Source: Onchocerca volvulus (Eukaryota; Nematoda; Chromadorea; Rhabditida; Onchocercidae). From it: a DNA stretch of 64,000 nucleotides. Position 1 is the first letter of the stretch. Each line of letters opens with the position of its first letter. The position numbers were made by a program, and so were the translations under genes. Location: contig HG738138.1 of the NCBI GenBank assembly GCA_000499405.2, positions 17,027,054 through 17,091,053 on the forward strand, written 5' to 3'. Below the pieces are notes generated by a model, which had not been told where the DNA came from, did not search any database, and saw only the letters and a list, made by a program, of their open reading frames with translations. Below are positions 1 to 11,665 of the stretch, piece after piece.

Positions 1-78
1 TTTCCATTTCTTGCCCAAGAAACCGGATTTATAGCGTAATATCTCACCTTCTTTTAGTTTACGTTGAAAATCGCTCAT
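1..78 (-). CDS. First exon of a possible PH-domain protein (partial)
   Basis: ATG at 78-76 opens a frame of 26 codons that stays open to the window edge, so the gene continues to the left. The peptide starts MSDFQRKLKEGEILRYKSGF and ends LGKKWK. A run of basic and hydrophobic residues followed by 'K-S-G-F-L-G-K-K-W-K' resembles the first strand pair of a pleckstrin-homology domain (typical pattern 'G-x-L-x-K-x-x-x-x-x-K-x-W'). PH domains bind phosphoinositides or proteins at membranes. The start is supported by a T-rich tract ending in AG (84-82) three bases before the ATG. With only 26 residues visible, the PH assignment is an inference and could be wrong; that this is a real first exon is better supported. 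Confidence 0.5.
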   Translation of the reverse strand, partial: MSDFQRKLKEGEILRYKSGFLGKKWK

Positions 79-81
79 CTT

Positions 82-95
82 CTGAAAAAAACGAA
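82..95 (-). promoter_or_regulatory. Probable spliced-leader acceptor before the PH-like exon
   Basis: On the minus strand a TTTTTTTCAG tract ends three bases upstream of the ATG. In nematodes an intron-like 3' acceptor this close to a start codon usually marks trans-splicing. No transcript evidence is available here. Confidence 0.4.
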
Positions 96-299
96 AATGG
101 ATTTTTAATTTTGGTTGAAAAAAAGGAAAGAATAATAGCAAGAATTTTAATTATAAAGGATGATGGAAGTGATAAGATGAGCATTTTTTTTTTTAAGTTT
201 TTCAAAGTACTTTGATCCGATGAATAGTTTAATCAATCATATTAAAAAAAAAAACAAGCAATTTATTATAAAAAAACTATTTAAGATGTAATAAATAAG

Positions 300-643
300 A
301 AATATAATAGAAATGATAAGATCTCATAGTGAAATTTTTTTCAGTTCATTCTCATAATAATTTCCTCATTATTTCTTAAAACTAGAAACTGATAAAGATA
401 TATGGAAAATTGAAATGTTATCAGGATAAATAAATATTAGATTTTTTACTTCCGGAAAGATGTGAACGAACAGAAAATAATAAATATAATAGAAATGATA
501 AGATCTCACAGTGAAACTTTCTCGTTCATTCTTATTATCATTAATCATAGTCATCCTTAAAATTAGAAATTGAAAGATATACGGAAAACTGAAATGTTAT
601 CAGGGATAGATATAAATTGGACTTTTTTATTTCGAAAGGATGA
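300..643. repeat. Imperfect tandem duplication, two units of about 160 bp
   Basis: Unit one runs from about 300 to 460 and unit two from about 482 to 643. Both begin with AATAGAAATGATAAGATCTC and share further blocks in the same order, including GAAATGTTATCAGG and a terminal AAAGGATG/AAAGATG. The units differ by substitutions and small indels, so the duplication is not recent. Open frames across it on the minus strand contain no recognisable domain. Confidence 0.7.
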
Positions 644-848
644 TTGCATGTGCATATATATATATATAATAATTTCTGGGACTGATGCCAAATAGTTGCC
701 AATCGATCAGCTGTGTTGTTTTCAGGAGACAATTATTCTTCTCTGTCACCACATCCAGTTGTGTGGGAAAGGGAGAGTAAGAAGTGTTATTAATCGGTAA
801 AAGTGTTACTAACTGCTACTAATCGATTTTTAAATCTATTCTTCATGG

Positions 849-1142
849 ATATAATATCTAATTCTATGATTACCTTGATGAAGGAGGAGATATGTAGTAA
901 TTTTATTACGAAATAATATGACTAAAATCTTTCCCATATAATAATATTAATAAAAAAGTGAGCAATTCGATCGATTGAATGATGGATTGAATTCTGATTT
1001 AATGTACCAGTTCTATGATTACCTGAATGAAGAAATATATGATACATTTTGCCAGGAAATGATATCGCAATCTTTCCTACATAACAATATTATCGAAAAA
1101 GAAATGAGCAATTCAATCAATTGAATGATGGATTGAGTTCTG
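849..1142. repeat. Second imperfect tandem duplication, units of about 145 bp
   Basis: Unit one is about 849-998 and unit two about 1005-1142. Shared ordered blocks include TTCTATGATTACCT near the start, ATCTTTCC in the middle, and GAGCAATTC followed by ATTGAATGATGGATTGA at the end. It lies next to the 300-643 duplication but is a different sequence. Confidence 0.65.
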
Positions 1143-2519
1143 GACAATAATCAATAATCGATTTGCATAGGATGTACTAATATTGTGTAATAATGACAAA
1201 ATCAGTAATTGTTATGAGTAATAATGTTGGTGAAACTGTAATTGTTATGATTTTTGGATAACAATGCATTGATCAAGCTATCATAATGTTAATTTGATAA
1301 AATAGATAAGAATGATGTAAGACAAATCTAAATTAATATCAGAATTATGGGACGAAACTTTCCAGAAAAGAAACAAGCGATTACATAAATAAGACGAATC
1401 ACTTAGATCAAGAAAAAGCAGAAAGCATCAAAAAGGTTATAACGTGACATATTCCTCTAGAATTACATATGAAAAATTATGAGCTTGCAACTAACTTCCG
1501 TTATATTAAATGTATGTACAAATAAAAACAGGAATGAACCGATCAATGTTTTATGACGAAATGTATAGGAGGAGAAAACAAATGCAGCATTCTCTCTCTT
1601 CACTAACTTTTATGCCCTTCTCTTTTTCCCTCTTTTTTTTTTTTTTTTTCTTTGGACTTTCGAAATTTCATCGGAATTTGAGAAAAATTTGTTACGCATT
1701 TGACCGAGAGATGATGATTCATTCATTGCGATATGGATGTCAAAAAATGAACTTTCAAAGTATGCTGCTACTTATCATCATATATGCTAATGGATACGAT
1801 TTATTTGCAATTTTTTCATATACAAAATTAGTAATGAGCAAATTTGTTGTGAAATCATTGTTTTATCTATGATTAGATGCATTAATTTACTTGAAATAAT
1901 AATTAATGTCGTGAAAGTAAATTTTTGAAAGGTTTTTAGGGAACCGAAGACTTTTCGAATTGATGAAGGCTTTGTTTGACGTAATTTATCGCCGCAACTA
2001 CTACGTTACTATACAATTTATGAATGAATATCGAAAGTACAATCTATAGCTTGAGCCTTATATTTATGGAGAGTAGGGAAGTTTACTCGAGGTTTGTTTT
2101 GGAGTTGGAAACTGGTAGGGTTTAATGAAAAATTGTTGAACCCCACTGCTCGCCGAATTCTCAATAATAATAAAAAATTGAGTGGTGATCGGATATCGAG
2201 TATAGCTGAGAATTTAATTCCCGCTCAGATTACAACTCTCGCACAATTTAATTAACATATGTTAATTATAGCGAAAGATTAAAAATTTGCCTATATGAAG
2301 ATATTTCTATAATACAAAGATTTTTGAATCATTTCGGCAAATCTATATTCTAAAAAATAGTTCGGTTTTTTAACAAATCGAAATACTTGCTATCATGTCC
2401 ATGTTATTGAATATATGATCTCACGATCATGTTATTAAAGTGCATGTCATCCTATGCATGTTATTGAAACGAATTATGTCACGCGATTGTTATAGCAACT
2501 CTCATCGGACTTACATTTC

Positions 2520-2557
<38 letters not shown>

Positions 2558-5500
2558 CAATTTAACTTATTGTGATAAAAATGACGATCAACTATGCTCT
2601 TTTATTAAAACAAGCTGTAAATTATTTATAATTTCAATGCTTTCTTGATGTTTTTAATCTCAAAAATTCGAACCTTTTAAATTCTTTTGGGAGTCCTCTT
2701 CCTTCTCTCACATGTTTGTCGTTTTGGCGGGAAAGTATGTTTATCCTTGTTGATCCATTTGAAACGGTTTTTGCTCTACTTGACTTTTAATTCTTGTTTT
2801 GAATAATTGTTATGGCTCTATTTGATCTTTAATATATCCTGTTTATTATGGTTACATCCTTTGAGTTCATCAACATCTTCCCGCTATTTGACCTTTAAAC
2901 ATTTTCCTATCTACAACTATTTACATCTTTCGGTTTTCGTTGAACGGTTATCGGAAGTTGATAATGTTAAAAGTAAAAGTAATCATCAAAACTGATCCTT
3001 CACAAGAAATATCGAAGAATTGTTATCTATCCAACATTTTGTGACATTTGAAACAAACTGTAAAAATGAAGAGATCAGATCAGCGGACAATGATAATCAA
3101 AAAATTGTTCATTTGAAATGTGATCTTCCATAACATGTGATTTCTTGAACAGATTGTAACGTGCAACGAAAAATCACATTGTATAAGACAACAAGCAATA
3201 ATCTCTCGTCTCAGAAATTGGATAGAAAAGATCTATCAAAGTCGAACTTGTGTAAAAAAAGATATGGTTATTATTTGGCAGCTTTCTGACTGATCAAATC
3301 GGTAAGATATAATGGAAAGTTGAATACCGTCAGTTAACAATTGACTAACAGAAAAACTCAATTCTTCCCAGGATAATGAGTCTGTGAAACTCGATTCTTC
3401 CTAGGATAATGAGTCTGAAAAGATTTGGCCATAAAGTTTCACTTCATCTACCATAATGATCTGATCACTTTACTTCTTCAACCTCTTTATTATTTATTTT
3501 CAGGAAATAGTAAGGTGCGAAATTTTCCAAAAATTCATCGAATCCTTAAAGTTTATTTATTTTTTATAGAGTTCTACTCTACAAGAATAAATAAACCTAT
3601 TTGTCACTGGCTTTTTATGAATAAAACAAATAAGCTAATAATACAACGATATGTCTTTCAATTCTTAGTAGTCTGAAAACAAAAAAAATTATAGATATCG
3701 AAAATCTCAAAAAAATATATTTGTTATCTCAAGTTACGGTATTGTATAATTAATTATAACTTCACGTATTTTTCGGTATCTTAAATTGATATCATTTTTC
3801 AATTTGATCTTATTTTTATTTATATTTTGCACAATTTGCTTCCTAAAATTATTCCGGTATTTTTTTTTTGAACAAAATTTTTAGCCATTTTAAATCCTTC
3901 TTTAGGTTCATTTCATTTTAGAATTAAAATTTTTCCTTCTCTAAAATTATGCATTTTTTAGATTGCCTATATCCAAGTCAATTGATTGAAACAAAAAATT
4001 TTCTTGTTGATGTTCAAGTGCATATTAATTATTCGACTTTTAAAAAATAAGATACGAAATCCAAGTAATAATCTTGCATCTGTCGGAAATAAATAGATGA
4101 TCTAAATAATAACCTGTCGGACATTGAAATAAGAAAATAATTTTTAAAAAGTAAAATTTTCACTTCTATCGGGAAAACCGAAATTAATTCCCTTCTAAAA
4201 CTAATGATTATGGAAAATTACATAATCAAATAATTAAAATTTTTGTGAAATTTTTTAATGAGTCATTTTTTAATGAATCATCCGTAAAATTATTTTTTAT
4301 TGTGTGCTATGTCCCATGCTAATTTACAACCACATTTAAACGTTTCTGTTTACAGCTAATAAAGCCATTAATCTTGTACTTGTATATCGGTAACCGTCTT
4401 TGGATTCAATTAAACTGTCTAACATCTTTTTTTTTTCTTTGTGAACAATTCTTTTCTTCAAATTATTTTATTATCAATTGTATTATATCCCAACACGCCC
4501 AATTCTTGACATTTAAAATACCCCCACTAAATTCCAAAAAAACCACTTTTTTTTCTTATTCTTTCTTTTCAGATTGGTTTCGCTTTGACTGGACGATCTT
4601 AAGCTACGTTACTCTTATCCAAGCTCCCAACCTATTCTTCTCTAAAAACCCAATCCACATTATCCAATTTACTTCACTACACGTCTGATTTTTTACTGTA
4701 CTGCCAATTATATATTCTTCGATTACTATTACTGTGAATAAAGGAATTAATACAAATCTGTTTCTTCCATAGCTCAATCAAATTTCAAGCTTTTCACAGC
4801 AATTTTTTGCTGGAGTTATTGTTTATTAGAATATATGTGTTTAATTTAAATATTTTCACGAGAAAAGGTTATCTCTTAACGAATTCTATTGTAAATTTTA
4901 TCTTTTTGAATTAATAAATGTAATTCTACTTTAGCTTGGAGATTACAATATTACTTTTTTTTTAAATCAATAATTCAATAGGTGAAAAAAATTTACAACA
5001 ATGAAAAATAGCGGTCAGAATTATTATCAATTAGTCAGAAATGCTAATATTATTACTCATCTGCTACGAATTTAGTGTAAATCAATACATTTGATAAATA
5101 AAAGATTTTTTTTAGTCAAAAAGTGTATTTTCAATCGCTTAGGTAACCGTGGTGTATTTTTCGGAAAAATTGAAAAATTTTGTAGGATATAGAAGATTTG
5201 ATGAATTAATCGAAGAAACTTTGTATTATAGAAATATTTTGGCACAACCAAGCTTTTGATTTTTGTAAAAAAAGAAAAAACACTGTGTTGTGTTATGGTT
5301 AACAAGTAGAAAACAAGATCCTTTTGTATTCAAGTTAACATTGTAAATTAATTCTCTTTGCGTTATGAGTAACATTTTATAAATTGTGCTATGGTAGCAG
5401 GCAAACTAACTCTCATCTATGTAAGGAATTAGGATTATAACCTCCGGAGCAAACACAAACTTTCAAGCGAACGATTAATACAAACAGTACGATCAAAATG

Positions 5501-5591
5501 AAAATAAATCTCAATCAAATCGAATAGAACTCTCAAAGATATTCTCAAAGTCGATTCAAGGAACAATTTCTTCGATCAGAACTAACAATCA
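1143..5591. other. Intergenic, no supported gene
   Basis: This stretch is AT-rich with many short A or T runs and a (TA)n tract at 2523-2555. The longest open frames (for example 1510-1872 and 4374-4688 on the plus strand) are low-complexity. They are rich in Phe, Ser, Ile and Leu from T-rich DNA, show no domain pattern, and are not linked to convincing splice-phased exons. I see no tRNA-like or other RNA gene. Confidence 0.5.
2523..2555. repeat. (TA)n microsatellite
   Basis: An uninterrupted alternating AT tract of about 33 bases. Confidence 0.9.
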
Positions 5592-7150
5592 TCTATTTAA
5601 ATAAAAATGTATATGTTAATTGCTCTAAATCTTAAATCTCCGAAACTTCTTAACCAATTTCTTTGAAAATTTGACACAACGCTGCTTCGAATACTCGCGT
5701 GTTTATGCCTACTATTATACAGATGTCACACCTGTAACAGGTAAAAATAAGTGAGCGGACGAAATCTATTGACCGCATCTACTTTCTGTAAGAAATTGGA
5801 TGCGGCCTTAAGTATGCAACGCTTGATATTTCACACAAAAAAGGAGTGAGAGTGAATTGCACGTTGTTCGAATGAGCGATGGTTCCACCACTTAAGACGA
5901 AGGCTATTACTGACGCAGTATCGCTGGTAGAGACTGCTAGCAGGTGACAGAACGCTGGGAGGTACCGGTTGGTTGCAGGATTAGTAAGGTAGAGGATGCA
6001 TCACTGTAATGCTTTTTCGTTTATTTGTTGTTTTGTGAGGAACGTAATAGCGTCGCGGAAATGTCGAGGATTTCCGTGATAGTTATAATGAAATGTTTCG
6101 TTCAAGCAATTTATGTATTATCTTTCTGACTTCTAATATTATATTGTGTCTTGGATTGCCTCTTTGTCGAATTTTTGAAGAGATAATTGACGAAGAAGTT
6201 TGTTTGATCATGTCAAGAGAGGAAATAAGAGCAGCTGGTTTTATTAATTTTCAACAAGAATATCCGTCTCTTATCCTTCGTCATGATAATCACTTTTTGT
6301 ATGATTAATGTGTTATAAGCCTTCGCCCACTATTAATACCAAGGATTATCCATATAAAAAGTAGCTTTTCAAGTTAACCAGTTGAGTGTCTTCGATCAGT
6401 CTACAATATCAGTGTCTTCAACAATACTATTAACAGGATCAGTATTAACGGCAGTTCAATTCCAGTTCAATTTCGAAGGCGGTTTCGACAGCAGGAGCGA
6501 CAGTTCAACAGGAGCAATAGTAGTGGTGAAGCGAAAAAAGAACGACAATCACAAAAGGAAAGTACGACAACGCAGCGGCCATTCAAACGACTGCTATTGT
6601 TGGCCTGTCGGATTCACAACAACAAGAAGAAGCAATCTCCAATCCAGCCGAACGACAAACTAAATTTTTTCCCGCCAGAAGCAGCAAAACATTGTAAAGC
6701 CAGACTTGAGGATGCACGGTTGCGAGCACGTCGATTGTGTTCTGCAGCTTTAGATCGACTTCATTCTCAGCAGAATTAACGCAGAAGATCAAACTTAGGT
6801 CGTCATATTCGCGCAGTGGAAGGAATGCGATGATTAATCGTAAATCAAATTGAAGAAGATCGGGCATCAACAACGAAAAAGGCAAAATATGGCTCAAATT
6901 CGAGCAGAGTGACGTGCGAGCACGGAGATCATGTTCTGCAGCTTCAGATCTGCTTCGTTCTCAAAAGAATGAACACGAAAAGCTGAATGGCTGAAAGACG
7001 TCAACGAGAAACAGGAGATGAAGGTCAAACACCACTCGGTGCTCAGCAATTACATGATTATAATCGCCTTGCATTCCGGTACAACCCAGCTGAGATTAAG
7101 TTTGAGCGACATTTTCATTTCAAAAAACTTCTGTGATATTAGATTTTTAG
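5592..7150 (+). mobile_element. Degenerate Helitron: 5' terminus and N-terminal coding relics
   Basis: The 5' end begins TCTATTTAAATAAAAATG after an A, and continues with a segment (CTCCGAAACTTCTTAACC, then GAAAATTTGACACAACGCTG) that resembles the 172-bp element at 23094-23265. Starting with TC after an A fits Helitron insertion between A and T. Downstream, stop-interrupted plus-strand reading contains Arg/Gln-rich segments that are partly repeated (about 6716-6785 and 6907-6980, both with TGTTCTGCAGCTT), followed near 7000-7130 by the phrase NRLAFRYNP. Helitron replication proteins have a similar Arg/Glu/Gln-rich start followed by an 'F-x-Y-x-P' motif. No intact Rep or helicase domain is visible. 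The right boundary is a guess. The segment also contains an LTR-like block (6338-6360), so it may be a composite. Confidence 0.45.
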
Positions 7151-8159
7151 AATTTGAAATAACTTTTGCTTCTGAAAATATTGTCACTAACTGAAGTGGT
7201 ATTCCTACAAGAAAATTACTGTTAACTTTCTACTAAAGATTCATATAATGGCGCAGGCACGTCATTTGAGGTTAATTAATCTTTTCTAAGGTATAGGTTG
7301 ATATAACTAACCAAGACCTTAGAAGTTATAAACTTCTTGTTTTTGCACCTACAGTCTTAATAGTATTTTCTTAATGGCATTCAGAAGGATGTTGAGAACT
7401 CTTTGAAGATTCAAAGAAAATAATAAACAGCAATTTTTACAAGATTTTTGAAAGTGAAATTAATTCTAAACTTATCGTATCAGCAAATTTTTAATATGTT
7501 ACGTGGAACTGAATAAGAAAATAATTTGAATTTCAGTTAATTCAAAAAATTATCAGCAAATTCCGATGATTTCCGAAATGCGTCTCTTTTTAAAGAGTTG
7601 CAGAAAACTGTCGAATGATGTATTTGCAGTACATATAACATAAAATAATTATCGATAACTTTACAAAGATTCTGTATGTGTATTTAGTTTGATGTTCCAT
7701 TGCTGTTTGAATTCACACCAGCAAAATAGTTTTCCAATCAAATTAGCAAATTAGCAAGTTAAATAATAATTTATATCAAGAGGAAAATTCATTGCAAAAT
7801 TTTGAAATGGCAAAATGCTGGTAAATGAGTATAATTGATTAAGTTTACTTATCAAAATACCTGATTGTTAACGCTTTATTTTGCTTGATTATACATTAGT
7901 TAGAATATTTTTAATGTTTCCATAATACTTTTTGCTTCTAAAAAGTATTATGGATATATTATTTATGCTGTATATATTATATATTACTTTTCTTGTTTTA
8001 CATTTTTTTATGAAAGAGATGAGAACATTGAAAATGAGAATCGCAGTAGCTATTGCTATCTGAAATTAGTAATGACAAGTTGAAGTCAATTATCAAACTT
8101 GATCCTTTATTATTATAGAAGCTTCGAAAAATTAAATGTAGAAGCTGTTGTGGAAAGCT
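7151..8159. other. No supported gene between the Helitron and BEL/Pao relics
   Basis: AT-rich sequence with frequent stops in all frames. It may hold more decayed retrotransposon sequence belonging to the adjacent minus-strand relic, but I could not recognise any domain. Confidence 0.4.
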
Positions 8160-9270
8160 TGAAATTTGGATTGAGTTGTGGATGGAATAGATTTGTATTC
8201 TTTATGGATGGGACAAACTTGTATTCTTAACATTCTTTTTCCAAAGAGTTTGGAAGAATAATTTGAATGATACCAACGTTGGTACCAAGTATCCTAATGG
8301 GTCAAATTGAGAAACAATAAATTCCAGTATTGTCTTTTTTGTTGGTTCCTGGTTGCTCCATGGCTTCAAAGTTATTTCAATAGAATCGTTGTGTGGATTC
8401 CAGTTGATACCAAGAATTTTCTTCGTTTGATTTATTTCGGCAAGATCCTGTTTTGGTATTTGCGCATTGAATTCCTTGCTGTTCGAAAAAAATTCTCTTA
8501 TACTTATGGAAGCATTCATGGAGATTGATTTCATCTCCTCATAGATTCGAAATGGGCTTTCTGTTCGTTTGATTGGTAAAATAATGTTGTCGACATATAG
8601 GTTTTTTCTGATTTCGTGGGCAATTTCTGTTCCATAATTCTCGAGATGGTGGTTAAGAGTTGCAGACAGGAAAAAAAGGTGATTATATTATTCCAAAGAG
8701 AACTCTCTGGAATCAATAATATACTAGGTTTTCTTCTGTAACTGATTTTCGGACATTCTTTAATCAAAAAAATCTCGTGCAGTTCCTTTCTGTCGGAAGT
8801 AATTCCAGTTATAGAAAAGCCTTTTCTATATCGGCTATTATAATATTGTCCATTGCGCGGAAACGAATATTCCTGCTAAATCAGGGAGTATAGTAAGTCC
8901 TTGGTACAAAATGTCATTGAGACTTTTCGATCCTTTGAGATGAGCTGAAGCCTCATAAAGATTCAAAGTTTTGTATCGATTTATTAGATGTATAATTCCT
9001 ACCTGTTTTAATTTATCGTCTATTCAATAATACCGAATTGCAGTTGATTTTTGATTGTTTCATCGTACATTGAAAGCAGACATTCATCATTCTGAAGTCG
9101 TTTGCAACTTGAAGCTATCATTTAGCTTGAAATTTGTTTCTTTTCAAAGCCATGATACTTGATATCGTCCATTTGTTTTCGGAATGGTTTCTTTGAATCT
9201 TTCTAAAACTCCTTCATCTCATGCTTAGAAGTAAATTTGACCTTATTTTTTCAACATTTTCTAGATTTGA
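8160..9270 (-). mobile_element. BEL/Pao-type retrotransposon relic (pol, reverse transcriptase region)
   Basis: Read on the minus strand, this carries ordered fragments of a BEL/Pao polymerase broken by stops and frame changes. Near 9200 is a 'GRYQVSW' segment. Near 8930-8870 comes 'SLNDILYQGL' followed by 'LPDLAGIF'. The longest intact part, 8534-8202, contains 'KKILGINWN' and later 'FDPLGYLVPT' ahead of 'LFFQTLWK'. These match the conserved order of reverse transcriptase and connection motifs in BEL/Pao elements. Gag, protease and integrase were not seen here, and no LTR was identified. It is non-functional as read. It lies opposite in orientation to the larger relic at 56280-58990. Confidence 0.8.
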
Positions 9271-10173
9271 TCTCGTTTCCTCACAACTTTTCCTTTATGG
9301 CTTTCATGAACTCTGGTGATTAATGGTTAATTGATGGGAATAAATGAGTATTTTTTCGTACTGGTTATTCATTTTCAAAAGAATCAGTCATTAATATCAA
9401 CCAGTAATATTTAACAATAACAACAGCAACAGCAACAACAAACTCTCAGCAATAAACAAAAGAAAAGTGTAATAAGCATCATAATAATACTATTTAATCG
9501 ACATACACATTTGCATTATATATATATTTAATTAATGACAGAGTAAGCGAAAGATGTGTGTGTTGTAATAATTTTTGAATTTAATATTCTTCGTACTGTT
9601 TGATCGATGATCGAATCTCTTTGAATGTTACCGTCTTCGTGTTTCTCAGTATTTTTTGCAACGCTTCTCGTCGATCATCTACATATCGATGTGTTAAAAC
9701 AATAAGATATAGATTTGTTCTGTAATGGTTAAAATCAGTTCTTTATACGTTTGTTATGTTATGATATAAGATACCGATTAAATATAATCAAAAATAGGAA
9801 GGTTCCAAGTAAAATTACTGAAAACCATCGGATTACATACTTCTGATATCTCCTGGCATTACCATTTCTTTCCCTTTTAACAATTTTATACTTCCTGTAA
9901 CATCCGTAGTCCTTGTATAAAATTGCGGCTGATAATTTTCAAAAAATGGTGTATGTCTCCCTCCCTCCTCTTTCTTTAATACTTATATCTCTGCCTTAAA
10001 CTTCTTGTGCGGTGTTATTGAATTTGGCTTTGCCAACACTTGACCCCTTTCTACTTCTTCTCTTTTCGTTCCTCTTAGTAATATTCCTACATTTAATCCA
10101 GCTCTCGATATTATTGATAAAGTAAATTTGATTCTTTACTGTGATCCTGATTCTGAGTGATAACAATGCTTTC
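9271..10173. other. Intergenic, no supported gene
   Basis: It contains a short CAA/CAG-rich tract near 9418-9445 and otherwise AT-rich sequence with no persuasive exon. Confidence 0.45.
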
Positions 10174-11665
10174 CTATTTTCTCGATTTTTGTTGATAGTT
10201 CCGAATAGAATTTAAAATGACTAACAACGTTAAGAAGCAGAAAAAGGAAGCAATAAGTGGCGCCATCCAAATGATAGTTGAACCGATGAAATTCATTGTT
10301 ATAATGGATAGCAGAGTAAATGTATAGAATCCCACCGATATGATAAGCATTACAAGTTGTGGATACAGCAATTCCGGTCTAATCAACTGAAATGTATAGG
10401 ATGAACGGAAGATTAGGATGAAATTTATCATTAAGCTATCTGATTACAATATTCGCTTAGCTAACCGGTCCAGATAACATTCGCTAGACTAGGCTGGTCC
10501 TGGTAATATTGCTAGATTAGTGGTCCTACTGTCAAAGTTATTTTATTATTGCATGAAATGTTTAAAGAAATATGTCATATGTCGGGAAATTGTATTGTCT
10601 TGGGTAAATTCATGCTTGACTTAAACTACTGAATCCAAAAAATGCATGTATTATCGATTCAGAAAAAAGTATAGTCGAATAGAAATTCTCGCATAATTTC
10701 AAAAAATAATTTTAAATTTATTTAGACTAGTCACTGAATTAATTTTGGCCGTGTACTGATAACATTAACTGTATTCCGTATAAAGTTTATACAGAAATAA
10801 ATTTACTTGTGTAGCCAAAATGCTGGTAACAATGGTAATTATATGAATGATATGCACAGCAATCCATAAAACTATAGCTATCCGATAAAGCAATAGGTAA
10901 TTGCTAGCTCTCATTCGAGCATAGTGCTGAAAAAAATTAAAATTCTTTTTTTTCACTTTTTTCACGGTTCATATTTCAATAGTATACATCCATCAATAGA
11001 TATGAAGTTAAACATGATGCTTACTTGAAAAAATTGCTTATATAATGGAGTTTTACGATGAAGACTTGGATTGGTTAATAGAACAATACCAACTGAAATC
11101 GCTGCTACGGTGACAATTAATGTGATCGGTTCATGACATAGCAATAATGTCTATAATTATTTCTATGAAAATTTCGAATCAATTTTTCCCTGTTAACTTA
11201 TTTTTTGTTAATTAATATGAACATGAAAACATATTTGGTAAAAATTTTTTATACATATATATGTATATATCAGTGATTATCAAAAAGAAATTCGCTTTAA
11301 TCTTTCGATGAATCAACGTCTTAATTCTTTGAAATTTAATGATTGAAAAATAATTATCAGCAAAATGTAAAGAGACCATTGAAGGTTTATTTTGAATTTT
11401 TAATTTAATGGTATTTAACAAATTCGGTTCAATTTTCTGATGAATTACCATTTTGATTCTTTAAAATGTAGCAAATTGAAATCTCGAATTAATTAACATT
11501 ATTAATTTATTGAGTACTCAAGTAATTAATGAATCTTCCATACATACAAAGTCAAATTAATAATGACAAAACTGTGATAAAAAAACAAACCTGTACATGA
11601 ATTTTACAACGTCGATGATATTTTGCATCAGTAAAATGAGCTGGTAGCTGAGCATAACTACTCAT
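10174..11665 (-). CDS. Four-TM membrane protein, unrecognised family (177 aa, 4 exons)
   Basis: Exons on the minus strand are 11665-11591, 11150-11025, 10926-10807 and 10386-10174. All have GT donors and AG acceptors, and every junction is phase 0. The protein starts MSSYAQLPAHFTDAKYHRRC and ends in a basic tail (NYQQKSRK). Four hydrophobic segments lie at roughly residues 34-51, 80-103, 117-138 and 143-165, so both ends are probably cytosolic. The loop between TM1 and TM2 is basic and polar; the TM3-TM4 loop is very short. I do not recognise the family. Small tetraspan proteins of this size include MARVEL-like and claudin-like groups, but the diagnostic claudin 'W-x-x-W-C-C' motif is absent. 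A weak AG acceptor lies two bases before the ATG. The gene model is better supported than any function. Confidence 0.75.

Noticed and set aside
1510..1872. 120-codon plus-strand open frame
   Set aside because: It is Phe-rich because it crosses a poly-T run, has no domain pattern and no exon partners. Length alone is not convincing in T-rich DNA.
4374..4688. 104-codon plus-strand open frame
   Set aside because: Low-complexity Phe/Ser/Ile content, no conserved motif, no splice partners.
9418..9445. CAA/CAG tract as a possible polyglutamine exon
   Set aside because: Stops occur close by in every frame, and no splice signals connect it to a gene.
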